A stretch of DNA of 64,000 nucleotides from Acanthopleura granulata (GCA_016165875.1 JABBOT010000012.1:7967534-8031533), one strand, 5' to 3'; shown: positions 49,140 through 61,800, counted from the stretch's first letter. The notes: a model not told the origin generated them from the sequence alone. Program-made: numbers and translations.

Positions 49140-49690
49140 AGCCGGTTGTTTACTTTGGTATTTCGTTATTTGTTTAGTTTATTTAGTTCTTTTAGTTTAT
49201 TTAGTTCTTTTAGTAGTTTATTTATATAGTTCATTTATTTAGTTTATTTATTTATTTAGTTCTTTAGTTAGCTTACTTAGTTCATTAGTTTATTTAGATA
49301 CATCTTTTAGTTAATTGATTTGTCTCGGTTTCTTATCGACGTGTGGCGATTTCTTATCGACTTACCGCGATTCGCGATTTGTTATTTAAATGCCTTGATT
49401 CTGTTGCTATTTAGTTCTTTTACTTTGTTTAGTTCTTTTAGTTACTTTATTTAAATAGTTCATTTACTTAATATATTTATGGTATAGTAGTTGATAAAAA
49501 TATCAAGTTAAACAACTAGCTTATTTAGTTAGTTCTTTACCTTCCTTACTTAGTTCATTAGTTTATTTAGATACATCTTTTAATGAATTGATTTGTGGTG
49601 ATTTCTTAACGCGGAATCGCCATTTCTTATCGACTTGCCGCGATTCGCGATTTGTTATTAACTTCCCTTGATTTGTTTATTTCATGCCTT
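49140..49690 (+). repeat. T-rich 273-bp tandem duplication
   Basis: Phrases such as CATCTTTTAGTTAATTGATT (49301 and 49574) and CTTACCGCGATTCGCGATTT (49361 and, with G for A, 49634) recur at an offset of exactly 273 bases. Each unit is mostly TTTAGTTC/TTTATTTAG simple sequence with a GC-rich core around CGATTCGCGATT. Confidence 0.85.
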
Positions 49691-50040
49691 GCCTTGATTT
49701 GTTTATTTAATTGCATTGATTTGATTTGTTTATTTAATTTCCTTGATTTGTTCATTTCAGTTAATTTGCTTTTATTGTTTTTAGTTGATTTATTGTGCCT
49801 TATTGCCCCGATTTGTTGTGTCCTAATACCCCGATTTGTTGTGTCCTATTGCCCCGATTTCCTTCCTTTCTTTGCCCCTAGTTCATTCATTTCTTTGCCC
49901 CAATTTCCTTCCCTTCTTTCCCGCGATTTGTTATTTAGTTTCCTTGTTATGTAGTTACCTTGTTATTCAGTTGCCTTGTTCAGTTATCTTGTCATTCAGT
50001 TGCCTTGTCATTCCATTGCCTTGATTTGCCTTAGTTTAGT
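49690..50040 (+). repeat. T-rich low-complexity continuation
   Basis: Overlapping short repeats of TTGATTTGTTTATTTAAT, GCCCCGATTTGTTGTGTCCTA (twice) and TTGTTATTCAGTTGCC. The open frame at 49652-49954 is a by-product of this repetition, reading as Leu/Phe/Ile runs. Confidence 0.75.
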
Positions 50041-50111
50041 TAGTTTATATTGCACCTACCCGAAATAACACAACATAACAGTCAACTACTGCTCTTAACC
50101 CAACAACACGA

Positions 50112-50330
50112 GCCTCCGAAAAAGTAATGGCGAAGCGCCGAAGAAGTAAACGGCGAAGCGTCGAAAAGCTAAAAGACAAAGCGCCGAAAAAGTAAAAAAA
50201 AACGAAGCGCCGAAAAAGTAAAAAACGAAGGGCGGAAAAAGTAAGCTACGGAGCCCGGAAAAGGTAAACTACGGAGCGCGGAAAAATAAACGAGGACGCG
50301 CGAAAAAAATAAACGAGGAAGCGCGAAGTC
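50112..50330 (+). repeat. Purine-rich ~23-bp minisatellite
   Basis: About nine units of 23-25 bases built on CGAAGCGCCGAAAAAGTAAA. They are best conserved in the middle and drift at both ends (CGGAGCGCGGAAAAATAAA, GACGCGCGAAAAAAATAAA). This strand is almost all A/G, directly after a strongly T-rich kilobase. Confidence 0.9.
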
Positions 50331-50918
50331 AAAGACTTACTTTATGAACGGCCCCATATGTAAATAAAGAAAACTTCGTTAAGAGGAGGAAAGGTTCATT
50401 ACAACATGTATACGGGAACCACAAACCCTTCAGTGTAAGTGGAAAACAAAGTCTTTATCTAAATTCCAAGCCATTTTTCAACCCTGGCTGCCGATGCAAT
50501 ATCATGTCGACATCCTTTGGTGAGATCAAATCCTAAATTATGGGCCATGTGCATGCATAATTCAAAGACTGGTGGGAAATTTACCTGCTCTGTACTAGTG
50601 GTATATATTCTCTCGGGCGCCGGCTGATATATTTCATACATGTACAAGGAGTGAATATGACACAAAACACCCCCACAATGTTAAAAAAAACATTTCTCAT
50701 TTTGAGAAAGCACATATTACTGGACATCAGTATTCAGTGTATCATGGCACAGTGATTGACAGAAACGTAGCCAGAAATGGGAGTCGATGGTTAAAATACA
50801 CTGTAACATTGTTTTATTCAAGTTTCAAAAGTGAACCAATCTGTCAAATACAGTGTTGACAATATAGCACAAAAAGGACCTTAACTCTGTAAATTTTTAA
50901 ACTGTGCTACTAGGTTTT

Positions 50919-51793
50919 TGGCTCTACCGGTTGCTTATGTAAGTATGTATGTTATGCAAGTCTTTCCGGCGTCTGTTAAATTTTCCTTGAACACGCTACT
51001 TCTACAATTTTTGTCCAAATTCAACGAAACTTGGGTCAAGTGTAGACGACATCCAGATACATAATTCGTAGTATCGATTTTTTATTTCGATGATCGGTTC
51101 TCTGTCTGTCTGTTTATCCAGTGTACGTTAACGTACATGTGTCTTTCAAACCGCTAATCATTCTGCAGTTTTGTACGATTTTAACTGAACTTTGTTGAAG
51201 TGAAGACTACATCAAGGTATATAATTCGTAGTATCGATTTTTTATTTCGATGATCGGTTCTCTGTCTGTCTGTTTATCCAGTGTACGTTAACATACATGT
51301 ATCTTTCAAAACGCTAATCATTCTGCAGTTTTGTACGATTTTAACTGAACTTTGTTGAAATGAAGACTACATCAAGGTACATAACTCGTGGTATCGATTG
51401 TTGATTCCGATGACCGGTTGTTCGTCTGTCTGTTTGTTTCTCCAGTGTATGTTAACATATCTTTAAAAATACTGTGACTGCTCCTACAGGGTTTGTCCGA
51501 TTTCAATGAAAATTGGTTTAAGTCTGGACTTAAATCGTAGTGTTGATTTTCCATTTCGATGATCGGTTGTCCGTATGTCTGTCTGTTCATATGGCATATG
51601 TTAATAATTACTCTTACAATTTTTGTTCAGTTTCAACAAAACTTGGTACAAGTGAATCAAGATACCTATTTCGTAGTATTAATTTTAAATTTTGATTGTC
51701 CATTGTCCGTTATACACACATAATTTTTGTGATCGACACAGCGATAATTTTGTCCCAACCAATAGAGCTACTGCCTCATCAGAGACTCTGGTT
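50919..51793 (+). mobile_element. Pearl-like element, second copy, ~160-bp tandem units
   Basis: Shares ends and units with 827-1588: GCTCTACCGG at the start, AGAGCTACTGCCTCATCAGA and GACTCTGG at the end. Internal units contain CGTAGTATCGATTTTTTATT and CTGTCTGTCTGTTTATCCAG; CGCTAATCATTCTGCAG recurs at 51152 and 51312, exactly 160 bases apart. These two units are nearly identical, a sign of recent unit exchange. Confidence 0.65.
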
Positions 51794-52050
51794 TAATACG
51801 TTCTGCTCTGCTGATAAAGAAAACGTCAACATAATTACCATAATGGCGCCCAAAACAGGATACTATAAGGTATTTTTGCAGACTGATTGAAAAATGAAGA
51901 TATGTAAACCTGTTGTCCCTGATAACTTGTGGTGAACTTAATTTATTCATTGTCACTTTTATGCAAAATATCAAACATAATAATTTATGGCTTGTAGTCA
52001 TGTTTGATAAGGTCAAATTCCTTAGTTTTGGTGTTTTATTACTCTTGCAG

Positions 52051-52149
52051 GAACTCGCAACACTAAAGGCAACAACTCGTCAACCACATCATTCATCAAT
52101 GACCTCATCACCAGGAGTTCCATCACCTCTTTATACGATCCTTTTCCAG
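52051..52149 (+). other. Exon-like 99-bp open segment, unassigned
   Basis: A good acceptor (TTTTATTACTCTTGCAG, ending at 52050) is followed by an open stretch which, in phase 1, reads through NNSSTTSFINDLITRS and SLYDPFP and reaches a weak donor-like CAG|GTTAAT at 52149/52150. The segment would be a symmetric 1-1 exon of 33 codons. I recognise no family, and no partner exon was found nearby on the plus strand. It could be a lone exon of a gene with distant exons, or chance. Confidence 0.2.
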
Positions 52150-52669
52150 GTTAATCCGAATGCCTGTTGCTCCGACAGCTTTGCTTATACCAAAGTTTGT
52201 AGCTGAATGCAGGTGATCAAATACTTGATCTTGTGTGTATGGTTATACATAAGAAGTTCATGCTTTGAGATCTGATCTGATGGATCTTGGACTATCACCA
52301 GCATCTGTTGCAGTTTAAAGATTACAACGGAGTCAGGGCTAAACAAACTTAGCTGAAAGTACAGCACTTTGTCCTTCTCTCATATCGACTGGCATGATTG
52401 GTTTGTTGACAACGATCACACTATTGACATGTGCAGTGGAGTTTATCCAATGATGACACAAGTACCTAAAAAAGAGAGTGCTATTTATGGTAAAGCAATT
52501 TATTATTTACACATCATTGATATTCGAGGATTTCCTTCACTAATGAAAATGATATTTCATTCGTTAGATATCACTTTCGTTACTTGGTGGCCCAGTGGCT
52601 GGGACATCTACTGAAATCGTTCAGATTATCAGGAGTTCAAACCATTCAGCCAATGCGTTATTATGAACA

Positions 52670-53230
52670 TAATGCTATGTGTGAGCAAATAACCGGAACC
52701 GGAAGTGAGGCCACGTGAAAACAAAAATTTTGAATTCGAGTCTTTTAAACATACGTAGTTTGTCCTGATCACGAATCTGATATTATTTCTTTCCTACGAT
52801 GCGTAATTTTGTCGCAAACTGAGATCAAAGTGCGTTGAAGCACAATTTCCCCCATATTTGTCTGTGACACGAAAGAAAACGGTTTAAGCTGTAAAGCTCA
52901 AGATCGCTCTGTGGAAAGTGCTATACATGTACTGTTTGCGCGCTGAAAATCTTTGAATTGTCTTACAGGTCTGGTCTTATTTCTTTCCTGCGATGGTAAC
53001 TTTTGCCGCAAATTGCAATGGAACTGAGAAAAAGTGCAGTTCGCCCCACATTTGCAGGTGACGTGAATGAAAACTGTTACAGAAGTAAACCACAAAATCA
53101 CCGAGTGTAAAGGGCTGCACATCTACTGTATATGTGCCGATGTAAAGAAAGAAACGTTACAGATATGCACATAAGGGCCCTACTGGCTTGAACACCGGCA
53201 TCACTGTCCCCGGCAGGGATATTTTGAATT
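52670..53230 (+). repeat. Interspersed repeat R1, copy 2, internally deleted
   Basis: Matches 45560-46285 from GAGCAAATAACCGGAACC to GGCATCACTGTCCC. It lacks about 150 bases between the two units, joining CTTTGAATTGTCTTACAG directly to GTCTGGTCTTATTTC. Confidence 0.75.
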
Positions 53231-53283
53231 GTAATTTGCGAGAGAATTTAACAAAAACCAGCTGCTTTTAACGGACAGCAGTC

Positions 53284-55775
53284 TTTATTAAGTTATTCGT
53301 GAATGTTCATCCATGTACATATCTACATATTTACCATTACACACTGAAGCCAGGTGTTCTTTATTTTTAATCAGTAAAGTACGAAAAAGGTAAATAACTA
53401 GGGAATGAAAAATTGCCATCTTAAGGTCCGGGCACTTTAATGCAAGATATTGTCTTAGAATAACTTATTTCCCATGGAACATACAAGAAGTGGTAGGATG
53501 AGTATAGATGTAATCTGTACATCAACAAGTCAAAGGTAAAACCATCCCAGATGCATTGCTGAAAATCCAAATAGGACAGGTGCACATCACTGAAAGGCAG
53601 AGTAGCTTGTAATAATAAATATTGAACAAAAAGATCAATTCATAAACTTCTATCACCGAATAAGATCCCTGGACTTAGCGCTTATCATATCAGTTTACAA
53701 CATCCGAATTGTTCATTTATTGAGAAACTGGTAAAACTCCTTCCCACCTTTAACAAAAGGGTCCAAAGCCGTGTGCTTCTTTGTTCTTTCTTTATGTCAC
53801 ACATCTAGGTGCATGTATGCGCAGAAAGCACTTAGCTAGTATACAAACACTGCAGTGTCAAGGCAGAAAGCGAGGTGTTTTTCTACTATTTGGAAACTGG
53901 TGTGTAGCCCGTCAGAGTCTTTTATTGTGGTTTCATCAACTTTGTTTACATGTATAATCGTAGAGCAAACAAAAACAGATCAACAGATCATCGGTCACAA
54001 TCACTACTTCAGGGGTTGATAACCACTCAACAGAATGGCTATATCCAAATCTCTACTTTAGATAACTACTTGTACGCCACTAGAACTTTATTTTAATAAA
54101 AATTATTAATCTACCTCCATAAGGAACCATATTATTACTTTTTATACTGTAACAATTCAAAAACAATAAAGACAAGTATGTAATACACATACACCAGGGT
54201 CCTTGTTTAAAAGTAATAAAATAAGTGACAAAATGTTAGCATATCTACAATGTAGTTACGTATACAAATACATGTGCATCTGCATGTACAAGTAAAAAGG
54301 CACCTATACGTGTCATGTAACAATACGACTTTCAAGTATCATCTTAGCAACAAAATCGTATTACAGACTAGACACAGACATACCAAAGGTTTAACTAGCC
54401 AAAAAATGGCACCATCAACAAGGTTGAAATCAGCACATGACAATTTGTCTCAAAGTAAAAATCAATTTAGAAAAAAACAAAAATATAAAACATGACTTGA
54501 GCATAGATTAGAGCAGTTTAGACAGAACATTTTTTGTTACACTGACACAACATAGTCAAAGTCATCATGCATTCTTCGCAGGGTTTTTCTGATGACATTA
54601 AGCATTCTAGCACTGGACTTAACACTTTGACATTGGGATATAACTGAACACTGGCTTGAAAATAACATTAAATGAAAGAGAAGTATGAAAAAGTAATACA
54701 TGTTTTACCAGTCTAAACTACTCTTCATAGCAGAATTATCTCATCTGGAATTGGAACAAATTGGTGGGTGGAGGAGGGGAGGTGTTGACAAGTGTGGAGA
54801 AAAATTATTATTCTGAAAATTACGTTTAGCCCATAGTATTTTCATGTGGCTTCCAGTACTCGGAACTGACAACAAACACTAAACTTCTCAAAAGTGTGTT
54901 CTTTGAAAAAAGCTAATTGCTTTAAAGTTTTGAGAAAACCTTTGCATTATTTAAAGATGTAACAGCATATGTATGATCAAGCTGTGGTTATATCAGGACT
55001 ACACAGTCTGACTAACTTACATTTAAATATACATGTACATCTGTATATAAATGAATATAACTTCTTGTTATTATGGGGTTATACTTTTTAAATGTTCTTC
55101 AATGGACAAATCAATACACACAGTATTAGTTCATACAAAGTTACATACATACTGTTTGACCAAGTCTTTGGGAAGCTATCAGCCAAGCCAGTTACTTTGA
55201 CAACTAAGCAAAACACAGCCCAACTGCTAATGCCCTCATTAAGCAGATTTATTTTCTGTATATCATGCTGTCTTTTTTTCAGCTTTTTTATACAACATGC
55301 TGTCACTGCTCACCTTTCTTGTATATATCATGCATTCACTGTTTGGCTTTGATATATACATCATCCTGTCATGCTGTCACTGTTCAGCTTTCACATATAT
55401 CATGTGGTCATTGTTCATCTGTTGCCATTCTGTCATACGAATCATGCTATGAATGATAAGTTGTCTTGTATATCACACTATCAGTTTTTCAGCTTTCTTC
55501 TCTAACATGCTGTCACTGTTCAGTTAACTTACAGTGTATATACACATATCACGCCTCCCCCACAACATGCAGTACGGTCTTCTACATTCTTATGTACATG
55601 TACTTAAAAGCATCTTCTGTTGAATTAAGCACAACAATTTACAAATTTAATATGAATACAATGTATAACATACAAGATATAGCAAACATTACAGGAGGAG
55701 AACTACATTTTTATGTACACTTATTGGTTAGCTGATAACCAAAACAAAACTGACGAAGAAGCTCACAAGGTGACA
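53284..55775 (-). other. Probable BROX 3'UTR
   Basis: Lies after the BROX stop (minus strand), free of the SINEs and tandem repeats that crowd the neighbouring intergenic DNA. Minus-strand AATAAA hexamers (TTTATT on the plus strand) occur at 55248-55253, 54087-54092 and 53284-53289; which one ends the transcript is unknown. Direct CTGTCACTGTTCAGCTTTC-like repeats occur around 55270-55530. Confidence 0.4.
55265..55535. repeat. Degenerate tandem ~50-60 bp repeat in BROX 3' region
   Basis: Plus-strand phrases CATGCTGTCACTG, TTCAGCTTTC and TATATATCATG alternate about five times. Short units with drifting spacing; no function is inferred. Confidence 0.55.
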
Positions 55776-58700
55776 CTATGATATGACACAGCCACTACTC
55801 GTGTTGGGGTCTTTATCACTCATGGGGTATTCCTTCTCTTTCACTGGTGGCAAACTTTGTTCCTTCTCTGGTTTCTGTAAAATAAGATTCCAAGTGTGTC
55901 CTTCAATCATCTCAAAGCATGTCATAGAAATTAAGTAATAAACTGCACTGGTACTATCAGAATTTTACTTCTTTCTAAAAGCAAACAAAGAAGAGCAATT
56001 CATGTACTTCCTTTTAAGAATGCAAATATCTCCACCTGGCTTTGCAAGTGTTCTGCAAGTGGGCAAAGATATGTGCGAATGTCCAGTCGACCTGTCAAAA
56101 TGGACTTCTCAAATTCGACAAATCACATCTTGAGAATGATGTTTACCAAAGAGATTTGTCAACAAAGCATATTGATTGATGTGAACGTGTCCTTACCCTT
56201 TGAATATGTTAAAAAACTTTTGTCACAATGGCCAAAAATGCATTTTAAGAAGCACACAAAGGCCTTAAAATGATATTTTTGCCAGCACTAAAGTTTTTCT
56301 GTCAAGAAATTAATCAACGTTCACACAAACACTCCTACCTGGATCCCAGAGGTGTATAAATATATCAGAACAAACCAAAATGGATCGCTTGAAAAATGCT
56401 AAACTTTGGGTGAAATACAGTATCTCAGTAGGGAGGACTACTTTAATATACATCCATTCCTTTATTTTCCAGTAAGCTGGTTCTTTATGAGTCTGATCCC
56501 ACGAAGACCAGAGGACAGTTGTAACTTCAGATTTTACCCTCAGATTCACCCGCACTGCCTCACCTTGTCTTTCTCCCTTGGGTCTGGTTTGACAGCTGTC
56601 TTTGTATCCATCTTCTTGTAGACATCGATGCTCCACAATGGGCTTAGTGGAACAGGCTGGAACTCAACTGGGCTCACTAAACCATAGGTGGGTTTCAGAT
56701 CCAGCTGAGGTGGGTCAAATGGTACCTTATGGTGGTAACTGCAAAACGTTTACAGACAATATCACAACAAAATACACAATGGATTATGGTTATATAAACT
56801 CCTAAGTCAGAGACTAAAGAGTCTTTTTGTACTATAGTCACAAAAATAGAATAAGGATGCAGGCCAAACTACACTGGTGAGATAAATAATAGGGACATTT
56901 GATACAAAAAGAGAGAGAAAAAAGAAAAGAATTTTTCTTGCTGGGAGATGGGCATGCCTACATCTTAAATGTTGGGCAGTGGATCTTGTTAACGGAGATT
57001 ATACTCAACACTGAAAGTTTCATTTGAAAGTTCCTAACATTCATTTGAAATATCTGTGAAGATCAGATCTTTATTGTACATGTACATTACCTTCTCTGTA
57101 CAAGTTTCTATGAATCTTGACATTTAAAAAAAAAAAGACAAAAAAAAAAAAACTTGAAGAAACAGCTATACATGTAGGAGCAAATCAGTCTGGTAAATCT
57201 TACATTAATCCATTTTCTCGTTCGCACTTCTCCAGTGTTCTCTTGACAATGGGCTTAAGACGCCTGAAGAAGATGTGATTGAGGGGTCTTGCTGAGGTTC
57301 CAGGTCCCTTCATAGTCCCGTATTCCTGCGCCAGTCGTGCAGCCTGGTCGTACACTGTCACAAACAGGCAAATCAGCCACAAGTTCATCTTCACAGAAAT
57401 CTTTTCCTGTTACTTGCAGAGTTGAGATGTTCCATCACAATTAATGAGATTCACTGGATCATATACACTATCTAATAAATCTTCAAATAAAGGTATTTAT
57501 GTTACATGTACATGCAAACAAATTAAGATCTACCATCAGCTACATGGGTGAGTCCAGGCTGCCAAAGTGCTGCCACCCCTGGAACATCATGCCAAAGGTG
57601 CCAGACTTGTCAGTCACTCCAGCCAGTCACATTCTACTGACACCGGGCCGAGCAGTGCTGTTTCCTTGTTCAACCCTCTCAGTGCTGAACGCCAAGCGAG
57701 GCAGCACCAAGTACCATTTTTGACATCTTTAGTAAGACCCAACCCGGGACTGATACCGGATGAGATGTACCATCGCATGCACACTCATTTTATAGAACAT
57801 GTATATTGTCTGTTCAAAGCATGAAGCTGATACGATTTTCAAAATGCAGCTAGAAGCTGTTAGCAGATGTGGCTCGTGCAACACTCACATTTGACGCTCT
57901 CTTGTAAACAGCGAATGGCCTCTCCACATTTGTCTTCAGCTAGGAGAGCTTCTCCGTGAAAGCTGTATGCCTTCAATCACATAACATAAACGTCTCATTA
58001 TTAACAACATAGGGTATGTGTACGTAGACAACATCTTTACAGCAGTTATGAACTTGAATTAAGAAGAGAAACTTACTGGGACCGAAGGTACGCAGATTCC
58101 ATGAAAATCCATAACTTAGGTCAAAATATTACCAGGGTGGGTAAGTGAAACGTAATCTGTGTGGCCCAAATAGTTGAAACTGTGACAGTTTTCTCTGAGC
58201 TTAACACGGTTCGGCCTAACAAATTTCAACTCCTAAGGCCTACAGACATACACACAGATTTAAAATTTTGCCATTCAAAGTGAAAATGAGCTTTGTGCAA
58301 TAGGCCTGAGGTGACATATGAGATACATTTTATGGTTGGAACAACAATGAATGACTACATCTTACACTTAATACATAACCTAAGACAACATAGCACAGAA
58401 ATGCCATTTCTTACTTGAGATTCACCCATCCAAAGTTTAGAAGTTATATTAAAAGTTTACTTACATATGACATGTAAAAATCAGCCTTGAGAGCACAGTA
58501 CTTCTTCCATTTGCCAACAGTCTTGGTATCTAAGCTGGCAAGAGCATCATCTAGGTACAAATGAATAAATCAATGAAACTACAAAATTCTTTAACAGTGC
58601 AGAAGTTCATGGATGGAAGAAAGCAGGCAGAGCTAATGCTGCCAGAGTGGTGTTAAGCCATAATCATGTATTCACACATGTCTATGAAGCAAGAACCCTC

Positions 58701-61339
58701 TGGAAATTATGAACTTCGATGTAAACTGATTCTCACTTCTTCTCCATTCAAAAATCTTAGATTTGACACACATGATTAGTGTTACATGATAGCACTCAGA
58801 TTTATGGTTGGAGGAGACAGGTGTGCCTACAGTAAACCATCCAACATTGCCAAATTTGACATGGCTAGAAAGACTAAGATAAAATAATACATAGGTATTT
58901 TTTAAAACAGATAAGTACCTGTTGTTAACATAGAGGAAATAACAGGACATACCTGCTTTCCTGTATATCTGTGAGGTTTCATACGCCAGGGCTGCCACCA
59001 AACTGGCCGAGTGTTTGAGTTCCATGGCTCGGGCCAATGTTACTGGAAACATGAAACAATACCATCATTGTGATAAAAGAGAGCTTGCTGTAATCAAAAG
59101 ATCATTATGATGCACACTGGTGCATCTGCATGGCAGAAACTATAATTTACCTACTCTAAGATTCTACAAACTGGTATAGACAAATACCTGTCTTTAGACA
59201 CAGGAGTTCGGAATTTCAGTGAAAGACGCTTCTACCTGTAGGTCATTGTATCCAGCACAATGTACAAAACATGACAAATCTCCCTCCAATGAAAGCTGGA
59301 TCTGAACACGTAACTCACTCGTCAAACGTCCATCGACTGTCTATGACAGGGACACTTTTAGCCACATGGACCCACCTTCTTGAGCCTCTGCAGTGCACTG
59401 GTTGATGTAGGCATCCAGGATTCTGCTGTCAGTATCCACAGCACTGTCCACTGACTCGGCCAGTTTAGGTACAAGCTCAGTCTACAGGGCAAATGATCAG
59501 GAAACAAAATCTGATGACCAAATTTCAGTGCTATTTCAGTCAGAACCTATAAGACCCCACCAGTATCACATTTACAGTTGTAGTGTCTCAAGAGATTCAA
59601 TGTAAAAATCTAATGATCTTTTAACCATTATGAAATATGACATCTCAGCATGCCCCCACCCTCCCACACACATAACTTTTTCCATTTACAAGAGAACAAA
59701 ATATCAAAAGCCCCTACAACCTTTACAATTCAAATATCAAAACAGTATAATTTACAATGTAGTACCTTCACATAAGTGAAAATACCAGACGCCGTCCTCA
59801 GACATTTATGAACCTCTTTAGCCTCCTCCATATTAGGTCTGAAATAAAAAAAAAAAACATTCAACACATAATCTGCATGAATTTAAATCCAAAATTAAGA
59901 CTCAATCTGCACTTTAATATGTACTCAAACATTTACTATCACTTAATTTGCACAGAACTCATAAGCCAACAATCCACTGCAAGTTAACCAGCAAATTAAT
60001 TGATAGAAAATGAATAATATATATAAAGAAATGTATATGCACTTACTCTTCTTTAGCAGCAATCTTAGCTCCATGTTTTGTGTACCATAGGGCCACATTT
60101 ATCAACATTGACACATGTTCAAAGACAGCATCTTCTGCATCTCTACAAATGAAAACAAATCATGTTATCAGCAATGGAAGTGTGGCAACATGTATATGAA
60201 TATATTGGTTAGCTCAGCCATACTTACATGCAAGTGTTACTTCAAATGTGCACATAATTATCATTCACTTGAGTTCAAATGTCAAGTTCAAGGCTGGCTA
60301 GGAAAAACAGTTTAAAGGTAATCACTGAGGAAGTATGAGCCATTTGTGGTGAAAGAGTATGGTGTGAAGATTTTTACGTTGCGAGACAACAAATTTAAAG
60401 GTAAGAGCACAACATACACTCAATCGCCGATAATAACTGCAAAAGAGGATGTAACTGTGTATATAATTTTGATCAATCAGAATGCTGGAATATTTATGAA
60501 TCAAGCTACTAATTCATTACCATCTTATCTTTTGACTGCACGCTGCTCCGTTCAAGACCAGTTCATGCTAGCTTCCACTCCGGCTATACATAGGAAGGCT
60601 TGCCAACAAACCTGCGGTAGGTCATGGCTTTGCTCAATTTACTCCCACCATCCTGTTGGCCGTCCTCATATATGTGAAACATTCTTGCGTACGGCGTAAA
60701 ACACCAATGAAATAAATAAATACAATGTTACTCTTAATCAATTCAAATCGATTATAGACATTTGCCAGCAAAGCCTGTATTGTCAGTGCACAGACCAGAA
60801 CAAAGAGCTGCCAGGATGCCACAGTTTGCAGCTTTTGGCTGTATGAGCAGCACGTTAAATCCAGGCTCTAACAACAAGGCTTTATTACATTATGTTTTAT
60901 CAAACATGGCAATGAAATACACACATACACTGGCATACAATTTTAAATGTTACAAATTGTGCATTCCACCAATAAAGAAACAAAATGCACTTTTGAAATT
61001 AACTCAAGATGAGCTTTAAAATTTCATAATGTATCATTAACTAATTGAAAGTGAAGAATTATAACCGAAGGAATAAACATAAGAATCTCACATGAAAGCC
61101 CAAGTACTGTGACCAAATCATACTGCACATATACGTACCTTGTGGCACTTCCAAGAAGACTGTCAGTCCAGCGAAACTTGATGACTCTTCTCAGTTTGTT
61201 TTCAGGTTCATCCCCAAAAGGCATATAAAGTCCCTGGAGCAACGCTGCATAATCATTTATGGTGGTCTCAATTACATGGGCATCATGATTGGGGTCAGTC
61301 AGGTACTCCAGAAGTTTGTTTCTGTGCAGCCGCAAATCA
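55776..61339 (-). CDS. BROX: BROX: BRO1-domain protein with C-terminal CaaX box; 5' exon(s) outside window
   Basis: ESCRT-associated BRO1-domain protein; vertebrate BROX binds CHMP4, is farnesylated and acts at membranes including the nuclear envelope (family knowledge). Exons in transcript order: 61339-61139, 60142-60047, 59838-59766, 59481-59376, 59042-58953, 58550-58465, 57970-57889, 57354-57204, 56738-56564, 55874-55776 (stop TAG at 55778-55776). The frame is continuous across all GT-AG junctions, giving about 385 residues; human BROX has 411, so only about 30 N-terminal residues are missing, expected beyond 64000. Diagnostic text: NDYAALLQGLY, IKFRWTDSL, NVALWYTKH, EEAKEVHKCL, ARAMELKHSASLVAALAYE, DKCGEAIRCLQES, EYGTMKGPGTSARPLNHIFF, RTLEKCERENGLIY, LKPTYGLVSPVEFQPVPL, then a basic/acidic tail ending SSGCVIS. 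CVIS is a farnesyl-type CaaX. Convergent with CDKL, 15 kb away. Distinct from ALIX/HD-PTP, which are longer and lack CaaX. Confidence 0.96.
56222..56425 (+). repeat. Dispersed repeat, copy 2, in BROX intron
   Basis: Parallels 40085-40255: AAAATGCATTTTAAGAAGCAC, shortened here, AAGGCCTTAAAATGATA, AGCACTAAAGTTT and GAAAAATGCTAAACTTTGGG occur in the same order and orientation. It sits between the last two coding exons of BROX. Confidence 0.5.
60530..60722 (+). repeat. SINE copy (family A), antisense to BROX
   Basis: CTCAATTTACTCCCACCATC, CTGTTGGCCGTCCTCATATA, TGTGAAACATTCTTGCGTAC and GGCGTAAAACACCAATGAAA, then TAAATAAATAC. The tail is well preserved. It is in a BROX intron (60143-61138) in the reverse sense to the gene. 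Confidence 0.75.
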
Positions 61340-61464
61340 CTGAAGAAATAAGCAGATCTCTTAAACGGTAAGTCAAGTATTGAACATTTTTATTTTACCA
61401 TTCATTCTGTAACATAAAGTGCAAGATACAATTTTTGAAAAGACCACTGTAAAGATGTCTCTCA

Positions 61465-61800
61465 GATTTTGGGAGCAGGATAATTAGGTAAAATGCTTGC
61501 CTTTCCATCACCATGGCCACATGTTCGAGGCGCAGGTTGAAACCTGGCACCGGAAAAACAAATGGCAAATTCCCATGCTTTCACAGTTTGTGGGGCCTTG
61601 GAAACAACAGAGCAGTCCACAATGCACCAAAGACCACCAATATAGTGTGCATATTCCTGTACATCACATGTGAAAAAGTTCATCAGTAACAGTTCACATC
61701 TAGCCAAAAGTTCAATGATTTATAATGCGCACCCTGGTTTCCTCAATTCATAAAATTGATCACAATGGTACTTAACAACTATCAAATAAAATAAAATAAA
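61465..61800 (+). repeat. SINE copy (family B) with tRNA-like head
   Basis: The head has GATAATTAGGTAAAATGCTTGCC and a B-box-like ATGTTCGAGGCGC; the body CACCAAAGACCACCAATATAG, GTCATCAGTAAC-type and GCGCACCCTGGTTTCCTC; the tail ACTATCAAATAAAATAAAATA. It has the same order as 37585-37852. Confidence 0.65.

Noticed and set aside
49652..49954. 100-codon hydrophobic open frame that could look like a membrane protein
   Set aside because: It is translated simple sequence (repeats of TTGATTTGTTTATTTAAT and GCCCCGATTTGTTGTG); hydrophobicity follows from T-richness.
50127..50195. About 20-codon very basic frame (starts MAKRRRSKRR) in the minisatellite
   Set aside because: Translation of a purine-rich tandem repeat; no support for a peptide.
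60346..60699. 117-codon open frame inside a BROX intron, plus strand
   Set aside because: Its second half is a SINE copy and the first half has no homology; antisense to BROX.
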